This document shows positions 55,254-64,000 of a stretch of DNA of 64,000 nucleotides, piece after piece. Both the position numbers and the translations under genes were made by a program. The stretch is from assembly GCA_020747065.1 (NCBI GenBank), contig JAGMVK010000003.1, forward strand, positions 2,666,001-2,730,000, written 5' to 3'. The notes beneath the pieces are model-generated. The model was not told where the DNA came from, searched no databases, and saw only the letters and a list, made by a program, of their open reading frames with translations. Positions within the stretch are counted from its first letter, which is position 1. The number at the start of each line of letters is the position of its first letter. The DNA comes from Cadophora sp. MPI-SDFR-AT-0126. Taxonomy: Eukaryota; Ascomycota; Leotiomycetes; Helotiales; Ploettnerulaceae.

Positions 55254-58200
55254 ATGGGGAAACAGCCATCTTCAACCCCTACGCCATCACAAGGAAAGCA
55301 GACCGCAATATCAAGTTTCTTCACACGAAAGCCAACCACAGGCTCTCAACCCACTCCCAGCTCCAAGGCAAAACCGCCACCCGAGACCTCGAAAAGCCCG
55401 AACCTCTACGATGCCGAATCGGATGATGATGAGGACTTGTTTGTGGCACAGAGAAGGACCTCTGTGAAGAGACCTTTGGCAGATGTGTCCAATGGAACAA
55501 ACGGGAGCAACAGCATAATAGAGCCTCAAGCGAAGAGGAAGAAGGGCGATGATGATAATGATGATGGAAGCAGCAGTGCATTCTTCCCGGAAAAATCGAC
55601 AACAAAATCGAAGTCAGTCTCTGCAAAACCAATCATTTCCCCCCGGACCGAGCAGTATGTGTACACTGGATCAAGCCAAATTGCTTCCAGTGAGCCGGCT
55701 ACGATCCCGACCGAGGGAACCACCGCGGAGGAGAAGGCACGAAAGGAGGAGATACACAGGCAATGGGTTAAGCGGATTGGGGGCATGAAGATTGGAAGAC
55801 GTTTTGACGATGCTGCTACAGCTCCTGTCGACGGCGATGGTGACGAAGAAGGGGAGGAGGAGGAAGAAGTACCTGCTCCTAAAGCGAAAAGGAAAGGCGC
55901 AAAAACCGGAAAGCTCACTCCTCTAGAGCTGCAGGTTTTGGATATCAAACGGAAGCACATGGACACCCTCTTGATAGTGGAGGTCGGGTACAAATTCAAG
56001 TTCTTTGGGGAGGATGCAAGAATCGCTGCAAAAGAGCTAAGCATTGTTTGTATTCCGGGAAAATTCAGATATGATGAGCGTAAGTATCTCGAGATTAATG
56101 GCATTCTTCTACTGATATATCTCCAGACCCATCCGAGGCTCACTACGATCGTTTTGCTTCCGCCAGCATACCCGTGCATAGGTTGCCTGTACACGCGAAG
56201 CGTTTAGTGACTGCTGGATTAAAGGTGGGTGTTGTACGACAGATTGAGACCGCTGCCTTGAAAAAAGCCGGCGATAATAGGAACGCACCTTTCACACGCA
56301 AGCTCACCAACGTGTATACAAAAGGTACATATGTGGATGATATCGATAATTTGGAACAACCCGCTGAAGGAGCTCCTTCAACCGGCTACCTTCTCTGCAT
56401 CACGGAGTCCAAAGCCAAAGGCTGGGGGACTGATGAAAAGGTTGAAGTTGGTATTCTTGCTGTACAGCCGTCAACAGGAGACATCATTTACGATACTTTC
56501 GAGGATGGTTTCATGCGGAGCGAACTAGAGACTAGACTACTTCATCTTGCGCCATGTGAGTTCCTCATCGTCGGTGACCTTACAAAAGCCACAGACAAGC
56601 TCGTCAAGCATCTATCTGGGAGCAGTACAAACGCTTTCGGCGATAGGATTCGAGTAGAGAGAGTACAGAAGGGGAAAACTATGGCTGCGGAATCTCACTC
56701 TCATGTCACTCAATTTTATGCGGATAAGCTGAAAGCGCAAAGCGAGTCAGAGAAAGAGCGGGAACAAAGTCTGCTGGATAAAGTGCTCAAGCTTCCAGAG
56801 CAGGTCACGGTCTGCTTGTCAGCAATGATAACTCACTTGACAGAATACGGGCTCGAACATGTCTTTGATCTTACGAAATACTTTCAATCTTTCAGCACTC
56901 GATCGCACATGATCCTGAATGGAAATACATTGACGAGTCTCGAAGTCTATCAGAATCAAACTGATCACACCGAGAAAGGAAGTCTATTCTGGACCTTGGA
57001 CAAGACCCAAACACGCTTTGGTCAGCGGCTTCTCCGGAAATGGGTTGGACGTCCACTGCTGGACAAGGCACAACTCGAGGCTCGGGTATCAGCCGTTGAG
57101 GAAATGAAGGACGGTCACCAAACACCCAAAGTCGACAAGCTTCATGCTCTTCTCCGAAACATCAAAATTGATCTGGAGAGGAGTCTAATCCGGATCTACT
57201 ACGGGAAATGCACTCGCCCCGAACTCCTCATGGCACTGCAAACACTTCAACGGATATCGAACGAGTACTCTTACGTCCGCAGTGCAGCAGACGCACCTTT
57301 CAAGGCCGATCTCATCGTTACCGCCATCGCCAGTCTGCCCAGCATCTCAGAGACTATCATCTCTTTCCTCGACCAGATCAGTGCCGAAGCAGCTCGCCAG
57401 GATGACAAATACGCATTTTTCCACGAAGACCATGAAACTGAAGCAATCGCAGACCATAAGCTGGGCATAGCAGCCGTCGAGCAAGAACTCGATGCTCACC
57501 GCGAGGTGGCAACAGAGACTCTCCGACAGCATAAGAAAGTGTCCTACACGACCGTAGCAGGCATTGAATATCTCATCGAAGTTCAAAATCAAGATCTGAA
57601 GCGTGTCCCGGCCTCCTGGTCCAAAATATCCGGCACGAAGAAAGTTTCGCGCTTTCATACCCCGGAGGTAATCCGTCTGATCAGCGAGAGAGATCAACAT
57701 AAAGAATCTCTATCCGCAGCATGTGATGTAGCATTCAAGACCCTCCTCTCTTCAATAGCAGCTCACTACGCTCCACTACGCGACGCCATCTCAGCACTCA
57801 GCACGCTGGACTGTCTCTTGTCTCTTGCAACCGTAGCTGCATTTCCAGGATACACAAAACCAACTTTCCTGCCCTCCTCGCCTGGTTCGCCAACAACAAT
57901 AAACATTGAAGGTGGTCGACACCCGATGGTCGAACAACTCCTCCCATCATCATACATACCCAACAGCACATCTCTCTCGAACAAGCCCTCTGAACCCTCA
58001 TCACCATCCACTCGTGCTCTTCTAATGTAAGTATTAGATCGTATACTCTATCCTTTCCCATACATCCCATCCCCTCCGAAAATAAAACCTCTCAAATCCA
58101 AGTTTCAAAGACAATGCTAACCTCCCCTCCAGAACCGGTCCCAACATGGGCGGCAAATCCTCCTACGTCCGCTGCGTAGCCCTAATATCCCTCCTCTCCC

Positions 58201-58832
58201 AAATCGGCTCCTTCGTCCCCGCATCCTCCTGTTCGCTAACTCTCCTCGACGGAATCTACACCCGCATGGGCGCCTACGACTCGATAATGACCTCTCAATC
58301 CACCTTCCAAGTCGAGTTATCTGAGACCTCATCCATCTTGAAATCAGCAACTAGTAGGAGTCTAGTGATTTTGGATGAGCTGGGACGGGGTACGAGCACG
58401 CATGATGGTGTGGCAATTGCGGGGGCGGTGTTGGATTGGGTGGTTAGGGAGACGAAGTGTTTGTGTTTGTTCATTACGCATTATCAGAGTTTGGCGAGCG
58501 TGGCCAGGGGCTTTGAGGGCGAAGAGTTGAGGAATGTGCATATGAAGTTTAGTGCGGTGGAGAAGGAAGGTCGCGGTGGTGGCGAGGAGGAGATTACCTT
58601 CTTGTACGAGGTTGGTGAGGGCGTGGCTCATAGGTCTTATGGATTAAATGTTGCGAGGCTGGCGAATGTGCCGCAAGCAGTGTTGGATAAAGCTGCACTG
58701 AAGTCACACGAATTGGAGATGGAGGTCAAGCAGAAGAAGATGGTCAGTCTTGCAAGATTGATGAATGATGTACTAGCTAGGAAAGGTGACTCCGACCTGC
58801 AGGAGCTACTTGTGGGTATGGAAGAGCTATAG
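55254..58832 (+). CDS. MSH3: DNA mismatch repair protein MSH3 (MutS homologue)
   Basis: Three exons (55254-56079, 56127-58026, 58133-58832) give 1,141 aa. MSH3 pairs with MSH2 to form MutS-beta, which binds insertion/deletion loops. A PCNA-interaction motif QTAISSFF lies near residue 16, as expected for MSH3 and MSH6. The mismatch-binding domain I begins near [18 protein letters not shown] and continues over the first intron as [22 protein letters not shown], the MSH3-type variant. Domains III/IV show the MutS core. The ATPase domain has [11 protein letters not shown] (Walker A), [19 protein letters not shown] (Walker B and signature) and FITHYQSL. The second intron falls just before Walker A. 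The acidic linker and length fit fungal MSH3. Confidence 0.97.
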
Positions 58833-59046
58833 TGTATAATACAGGTTGGGAATAAAGCAAAAGAATAGCAAGTCATGGTACTCCCATCCTCATCCCTCAT
58901 GTATCGTAAATTTAATGTAAGCAATAAAAGAGCTGAGAAAATTGCGAGGAAGAATGAGAGCAATAAACAAATCCGTAACGCCCCTTGAAAACCAAACTCC
59001 TAGGTATGTCGAAATTCGTACCGAGTCGTGCTGGAAGCTGGAGATA

Positions 59047-61012
59047 TTAGATGTCAAAGTTATTGGCACTGGCGTTGCTGTCAGGGCGTGGGCCCGTGCC
59101 GTGGCTTTGTTCCTGGCCCATATTAGCCATAGGGTTGGGTTGCTTGTTGTAGTCGTTAATGAAGTTGGAGCTGAAGCCAGTTGGAGATCTGTTGTCGCCG
59201 AAACTAGTGTAGCCGAGGGGACTTCCGCCATAACCATATGATCTGGCATAGTTGTGGTGGAAGAGAGGGTTGGACGCCGCTTCATGGTATGCATGTGGTG
59301 GGTAGACTTGCGAATCGGAGAGGGCTCGTCGGTTGGGATGGTAAGTCAGCATCTCAGCTTGACCGTTCTCCTTGCCACTAGCCCGATACATTGTAGGGCG
59401 AGGGACTGGGGTCGGTGAGGCAAGGGTATGGCTCGAGTTCATCAAACTGTTTGGAAATGTAGGTAAACCATGAGAACTCAAGAACTCGAATCTGTGTTTG
59501 AGTTTGATCAGCGTTATGGAAAGCAATTGGGAGAATGGCAGCTCCGTACCGGTGATCTTCCAGAGGCGTCTCGGTTCGGCCTGGGCTGACTTCTGGGATG
59601 TCTTGGAAGATGGTGAAGCCACGCTTCTTGGTCATGTCTCCAACCGTCAATCTGAACTCTTCATTCTCTTCTGCAGTCGGGACATATCTTCTCTCCGCGT
59701 GTGCTAGAGGATTGAGCAGGGGTCCAGGAAGAAACGAGACCATTGGATGAGATGACATGGATGCCACCTGCCTCTTTTGAGGATCAAGAGTAGCTGCGAC
59801 ATTTTTCTTCGCTCGAGGGGCTCGCATGCGAGGAGCGTTTGTACTGACATTCGACAGAGCTTTGGTAGGTTGACGAGGCTTTCTCTTCTTTGGTGAGGGA
59901 ATTGATCGAGTCTGTATATCAATAAGTCAGCCCGAAATTCAACTGAAGTCATGATCTGAGGAAAAGAAGAAATAGAGGCTCGATTAAAGCATACCGGGCT
60001 GCTCTCAGCAGAAAGAGGGCCAAAGATATCCCTGGAGCCTCTGAAGTCACCATTGGCGTGGAAGCTGACCTCCGCAGGCTCAGATGCTAGGGATGTAGCA
60101 ACCATGTCCTCGAGGACGGTATGATCCTTGCGCTGGTTCCGCATTCTCTTCATCTCTGGAGTTGCGGAATCAAACAAATCCATCCCAGGCCAGATGATAC
60201 CCTTGAGCTTGGCACTATCAGTGAGCTTCTCGCCTGGCCTGTCAACTTGTGCGTAATCAGGATCTTCGAGATCAAGCTTGACTGGGGTTGTGAGGCTATT
60301 GAAGTTTGTTAGCAGAGAATCTCAATTGATGGATTTCAGCATACTTAGGGTCAACCTTGCTGCTGGATGGTGTCTCCTGACGGCTGAAGTTTGGGACTCG
60401 ACGTCTTGTGGTGGGTGTAGTATACATGGTGTTTGGCTCCCAATCATCGTCCATTGCTGCTGCTCTCGTACGGTCTGCACTTGGCCAATTTTGCATTCGA
60501 GGAACCGGAGCACGAAAGATGGGAGTTTGAGCCAGAACCTCCTTGGCAGGTACTGACTTGGCTTTCTTCTCCTTCTTGGTCTGGGGTTGATATCAGTAGA
60601 GTGCCAAATATACGTTATGGTTGAGGCCTCTGGGGAGGAAGTAGTGAAAAAAGTAGTGAATAGCGTGAGTGAAAACTGTGAGGTGAATGTTGCTGATGAA
60701 GGGTATGAGAAAGCTTACAGCAGTTGGAGCATTAGAGTCTCTAGCACTCTTCGTCTTCTTGTTGTTCTTGAGAGCCAGCCTTTCGGCCAGCAAGGCATCG
60801 AGATTGTTTTGATTGTACCAAAAGGCGAAGTCATTGAGCTTGTCTCTACACTCTGGCTCGCCCTGGGCACGAATCTCAAGCTTAAATCGATGAGACAGAT
60901 GCGCCTTCGAGGAGATGTGAGTCAGGAGATGGGAGATGTCGGAGAACCTGGGGTTCTTTGGACAGAGAATGCATTGCAAGTCGATATCGGTTTCTTGCTT
61001 AGCTTTCGGCAT
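59047..61012 (-). CDS. Uncharacterised protein with atypical C2H2 zinc finger
   Basis: A multi-exon gene of about 580 aa. The N-terminus MPKAKQETDIDLQCILC is followed by a finger of form C-x2-C-x14-H-x5-H (CILC, then HLLTHISSKAH at about residues 27-37). The following HRFKLEIRAQGEPECRDKL and FAFWYNQNNLDALLAERL are conserved-looking helices. The rest is basic and Ser/Pro-rich, disordered by eye, with a possible nuclear-localisation run PSPKKRKPRQP. The C-terminus is rich in Tyr, Gly and Asn and looks like a low-complexity domain. Introns lie near 60307-60345, 60583-60720 and 59915-59996. I do not know its function; a nuclear, nucleic-acid role is plausible. Confidence 0.75.
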
Positions 61013-61382
61013 CTTGACGGTGCTGCAGATGACGCTCGATTAGCCATTGATCTCTACAGATGGAAGGCAGGAAGGATAAGTATGGTTTAGGTAGTTGAGG
61101 CTCCTAAATGAGTAGAGAACTTGTGCTACGAGGCCAATGACGCTCAATAATATGGCAGTAGGAATACATGGCCAATTGGCAGTTACTGACCTTATATGTG
61201 GCTTTAGAGCATGTGGGCTGATCTATTGACAATTGCAGCTCGGTGACTGCCAATGCAGTGGTGGCGACTCAGAGTACTGTTGAAGTGCCTGGCAAAGTGC
61301 AGGTGGGCGACTCGCAGTGTGTAGGAATGAGCAATCGTAAATGACTGCTCGCGTTGGATTAAAGACGATTGGGATGAGTGTG

Positions 61383-61401
61383 GTGCAGTGCAGTGCAGTG
61401 T
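61383..61401. repeat. GTGCA pentanucleotide microsatellite
   Basis: About four tandem copies of GTGCA are visible, the last one imperfect, in the upstream region of the zinc-finger gene. Confidence 0.75.
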
Positions 61402-61436
61402 AGGAGGAAGGATTGCCTGAGGGTAGTTGAGGTTGG

Positions 61437-61660
61437 TGGAGAAGGAGGAGGATGGAGAGAAAGAAAGGAAAGGAAAGGAAGCAGAGAAGAAGGAGGGACG
61501 GATCTTTTGTAGATGGAGGGTCAGGAAAGAAGCTAGGCAGCCTCGTGGGAGCGAAGAAGGAAGGCTTCCAAGTTGGGAAGGGACTAGGACGAGGACGAGG
61601 ACAAGGTCGGAGACTTGGAGAGGAAGTGAAGTGAAGTGAAGTGAAGTGAAAGGAGACCTC
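61437..61660 (-). promoter_or_regulatory. CT-rich tract upstream of the zinc-finger gene
   Basis: Plus strand is nearly all A and G over long stretches; the minus strand, which is the coding strand of the downstream gene, is CT-rich. Such tracts often lie just before transcription starts in filamentous fungi. No experimental start is known. Confidence 0.45.
61624..61650. repeat. GTGAA pentanucleotide microsatellite
   Basis: About five tandem GTGAA units are directly visible at the end of the purine-rich tract. Confidence 0.85.
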
Positions 61661-62941
61661 GAAGCACTTGGAGGGAAAGCACCTCAATTGAGAATGTGGG
61701 GAACCACCTCAACCAGCCGGAGGACCTGTCTCTTGAGTATTGAAGGTATAATCGAACGCAGCCGATCTTAGACTGAATTGTTCGAAGGCCCAAGTCCGAG
61801 TTCGCCTTTGGGATTGAGGGTGAATGGAGTGAGTACCCAAGCGAACATCTCAGCTTCTTTCTTGGTCATGTGGACACAACCCAAGAAGAGGATGTCCTGG
61901 ATGAGCACTCAGTGTTCTTTAGCTTAAGTAGATTTATTGCACCAAATGCGTCTATTGTTTCTGTGCTCACGACGCAACGAATGAGGCGTCTTCAAGTCCA
62001 TTTACTCTTGTGTAAAAATCGTAGCTTCAATGATACGCAACGGCGCTGCTGCAACTCATAGGAGCTGTTCCCAGAGAAACTCTCTGGCAGACTCACGAGA
62101 CATTTTAGAGCCGTGTGGCGGCTCCAGTCTAGTCCCATTTGTTTCGATTTGTATTTGGAAAGGAAGCAAATCAGATTCGATAATATAGGCACTGGACCGA
62201 CAGCGGTACTCTCAAGAAGCGAAGTGGAAGCCATGTCTCCCACATAAGGCACAGATCAGTCGATTCCAGAAGCCATGTGAGATTCGTTCAAGAGATTGTG
62301 TAAGCTTGCATTTCTCTGGTGTGTATTTCTTTGACAGAACCCATTAAGCAATACCTATCATGCCGGCGACGACTTCGTCTAAGCGAAAGAGACTCGAAGC
62401 CAGGTTTCACTGTCCTGTGAGCAGACGAAGATTCTGTCCCATTTGGCCTCAGAAGCGAAGGATACAGACCAAGCCCCATTTTAAACGATTCCATGACAGT
62501 AGCACTGCAACCGAAGAATAAAGAAGCCTGGCGTGAACCCAAGATCCTGATGCGAATTCTCGCATTGACCACCCTATCTAGATCAATGCCATAGTACGCT
62601 GAAGCAAGTAGGATGACTGTGTACATTACATTACGAAATGGGGGCTTACGATATCACAGCGTATTACAGCAGGGATAAATGTATCAAGGCTGCTTGGGCG
62701 CCCAAAACACAGAAGGTCATTGGATGCCTCAATAGCCATGAAGATTGTGCTCTTCTCCTGCCTTGTATCCTGGGACCACTCGTTATAGGTGCGAGGTTAT
62801 TAGATGGCAGGAGGGGACTGGCCCGAACAGAAAGGACTCTGTTTATGGCCGGGCTATTACTCTGATCTGTTAACAAAGAAAGAAGTCAGGAAGGAAGGGG
62901 GAGGAAATGGGACATCAATGCTGGTATCTTGCATATCATGA

Positions 62942-64000
62942 TCATGGCTCATTATCATATCTAGCACCTAGCTCTCGCTCGATGACTTTCCTGGGCATGC
63001 AGCTACGCAATGTCAGTAGATGCGGACGTGGAGGAAAGAAGTGCCTACTAAACAGGGTCAACCTCTTCCAACCCTTGGTATCCTAGAAGACTGAGACCAG
63101 CAATGCCAAATACTGTATGGAAGACATCAACAACATCTCCTGGCCTATCAGCAATACCCCCCAATTCAGGGTCCTACCTGATCAGCACCTCCCAAAGCAA
63201 AATACCTAGAAAAAGACTTACCTGACACCTCAGGATAAACCCTTTCAACGCCTCTCCATCAACCCAGTGTAACCTCCCAATCATAGCCAAACTACTTCCA
63301 ACCCACCAACTATAACAAACATCCTCCAACTTCTCCGCTCTCCCATTCAAGCCCCCCTGCTCCACCTGCCTCTCACTCAACCATCGCCCCAATTTATCCT
63401 TATCCACAACATCAATCCTCTTCGCAATACTGAGCGCGGCAAGACACGCATATATCTGCCCCGAATGACTCTCCGCACCAGGCGAGACCCCATACCCGCC
63501 GTCGAAGTTCGCACAAGAGGTGATATATGTGACAGCGAGCGGGACGTCGACTAACGAGAGGAGCTTGAGGAGCGAGAGGGCGATTAGTGAGGAGCAGATG
63601 AAGCGTGTATCTTCTTCGCCCCATTCGTCGCCGGTGAAGGTTCCTGTTTCTCTGTTTTGCAGAGCTGCAATCCCTGTATTCCTATTAGCACAGCACTGTG
63701 ACAGGTCTCAACGTTCAGTGTAGAGGAGTACGCACATAACCCCACTGCCCTCTTCCCCCCAACACCACCAACTTTCACGCCCCTCTCCTCGAGCTCATCC
63801 CACGCCCCAACCATAGCCAAGATCTGCACCGCGCTGCAAGTATACAGAATATGCGCATCATGTCCCGGCGCAGCGCCAAAGCCTCCACTGTCCGTCTGAC
63901 AGCTCAGCACAAAATCAATTGTCTCTTTCCTAGGTAGAGCTTCGGGATGATTTAAAAGATGCAGAGCTGTGAGGCCCCAGTAGATGCCATTGAGGCGGAG
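62942..64000 (-). CDS. BET2: Rab geranylgeranyltransferase (type II) beta subunit, 5' end cut by window edge
   Basis: Only the C-terminal part is present. Prenyltransferase repeats are visible: [73 protein letters not shown] and [20 protein letters not shown]. The zinc ligands of the family are expected Asp and Cys (in LEDVCYSWW) and His (in DVFHTVFG), all present. The C-terminus, with [16 protein letters not shown], is diagnostic of Bet2. The last intron (63006-63049, approximate) splits the VYC codons and restores them exactly. The enzyme adds geranylgeranyl groups to Rab proteins together with Rep and the alpha subunit. The gene continues past the right edge. Confidence 0.95.

Larger units (their letters stand above)
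61013..62941. other. Intergenic region with purine-rich tract and microsatellites
   Basis: 1.9 kb without an assigned gene. Plus-strand 61437-61660 is strongly purine-rich (CT-rich on the coding strand of the zinc-finger gene, 425-650 bp before its ATG), a common fungal promoter feature. Short ORFs at 61992-62252 and 62288-62626 on the minus strand lack domains. Confidence 0.5.

Noticed and set aside
1..64000. tRNA, rRNA or CRISPR elements
   Set aside because: I saw no cloverleaf-like sequence with a convincing T-loop, no rRNA segments and no regularly spaced repeats; a dedicated scan was not possible.

Overview
This is nuclear DNA of a filamentous ascomycete (Pezizomycotina). The genes carry many short introns (about 45-125 bp, GT..AG), have no operon spacing, and include typical fungal families: a highly reducing polyketide synthase, 2EXR proteins, a CFEM/Pth11-like receptor, an FSH1 hydrolase, MSH3 and a Rab geranylgeranyltransferase beta subunit. 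A leotiomycete-like fungus is plausible from the overall gene content, but I cannot fix the species.

Region 1 (1-27 kb) looks like a secondary-metabolite locus. From left to right it holds an ABCC transporter cut by the left edge, a non-canonical short-chain dehydrogenase (SDR), two divergent 2EXR paralogues, a highly reducing PKS (KS-AT-DH-pseudoKR-ER-KR-ACP, no C-methyltransferase, no release domain), an FSH1-family hydrolase resembling LovG-type thioesterases, and a complete ABCB/MDR transporter. The PKS and the hydrolase are transcribed divergently from a 1.7 kb gap. A simple reading is that the PKS builds an unmethylated chain, the hydrolase releases it, the SDR may modify it and the transporters export it. 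The PKS is unusual: its DH has Glu where Asp is normal, and the ER dinucleotide motif is degenerate.

Region 2 (27-36 kb) starts with a small four-helix membrane protein. It then holds four consecutive metabolic genes whose products end in peroxisomal C-termini or near variants: nitronate monooxygenase (-SRL), 4-coumarate-CoA-ligase-like acyl-CoA synthetase (-PKM), kappa-class GST/isomerase (-SKL) and an SDR with Phe replacing the catalytic Tyr (-SKL). I read this as a peroxisomal gene neighbourhood and consider it the most interesting unexpected pattern here. Whether it works with the PKS is unknown.

Region 3 (36-52.6 kb) contains a degenerate Ras-like GTPase, a Dal5-type MFS transporter, a flavin monooxygenase fused to a DUF6314-like domain, a secreted protein rich in Kex2-like sites and cysteine pairs, a GNAT acetyltransferase, a hemerythrin-like protein and a CFEM-7TM receptor.

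Region 4 (52.6-64 kb) starts with a 2.7 kb gene-poor stretch containing a possible decayed membrane-protein fragment. Housekeeping genes follow: MSH3, an atypical C2H2 zinc-finger protein, and the 3' part of the Rab geranylgeranyltransferase beta subunit, cut by the right edge. I found no tRNA, rRNA, CRISPR array or intact transposon. Exon borders given to the base were worked out by hand from splice signals and reading-frame continuity; those described as approximate were not.
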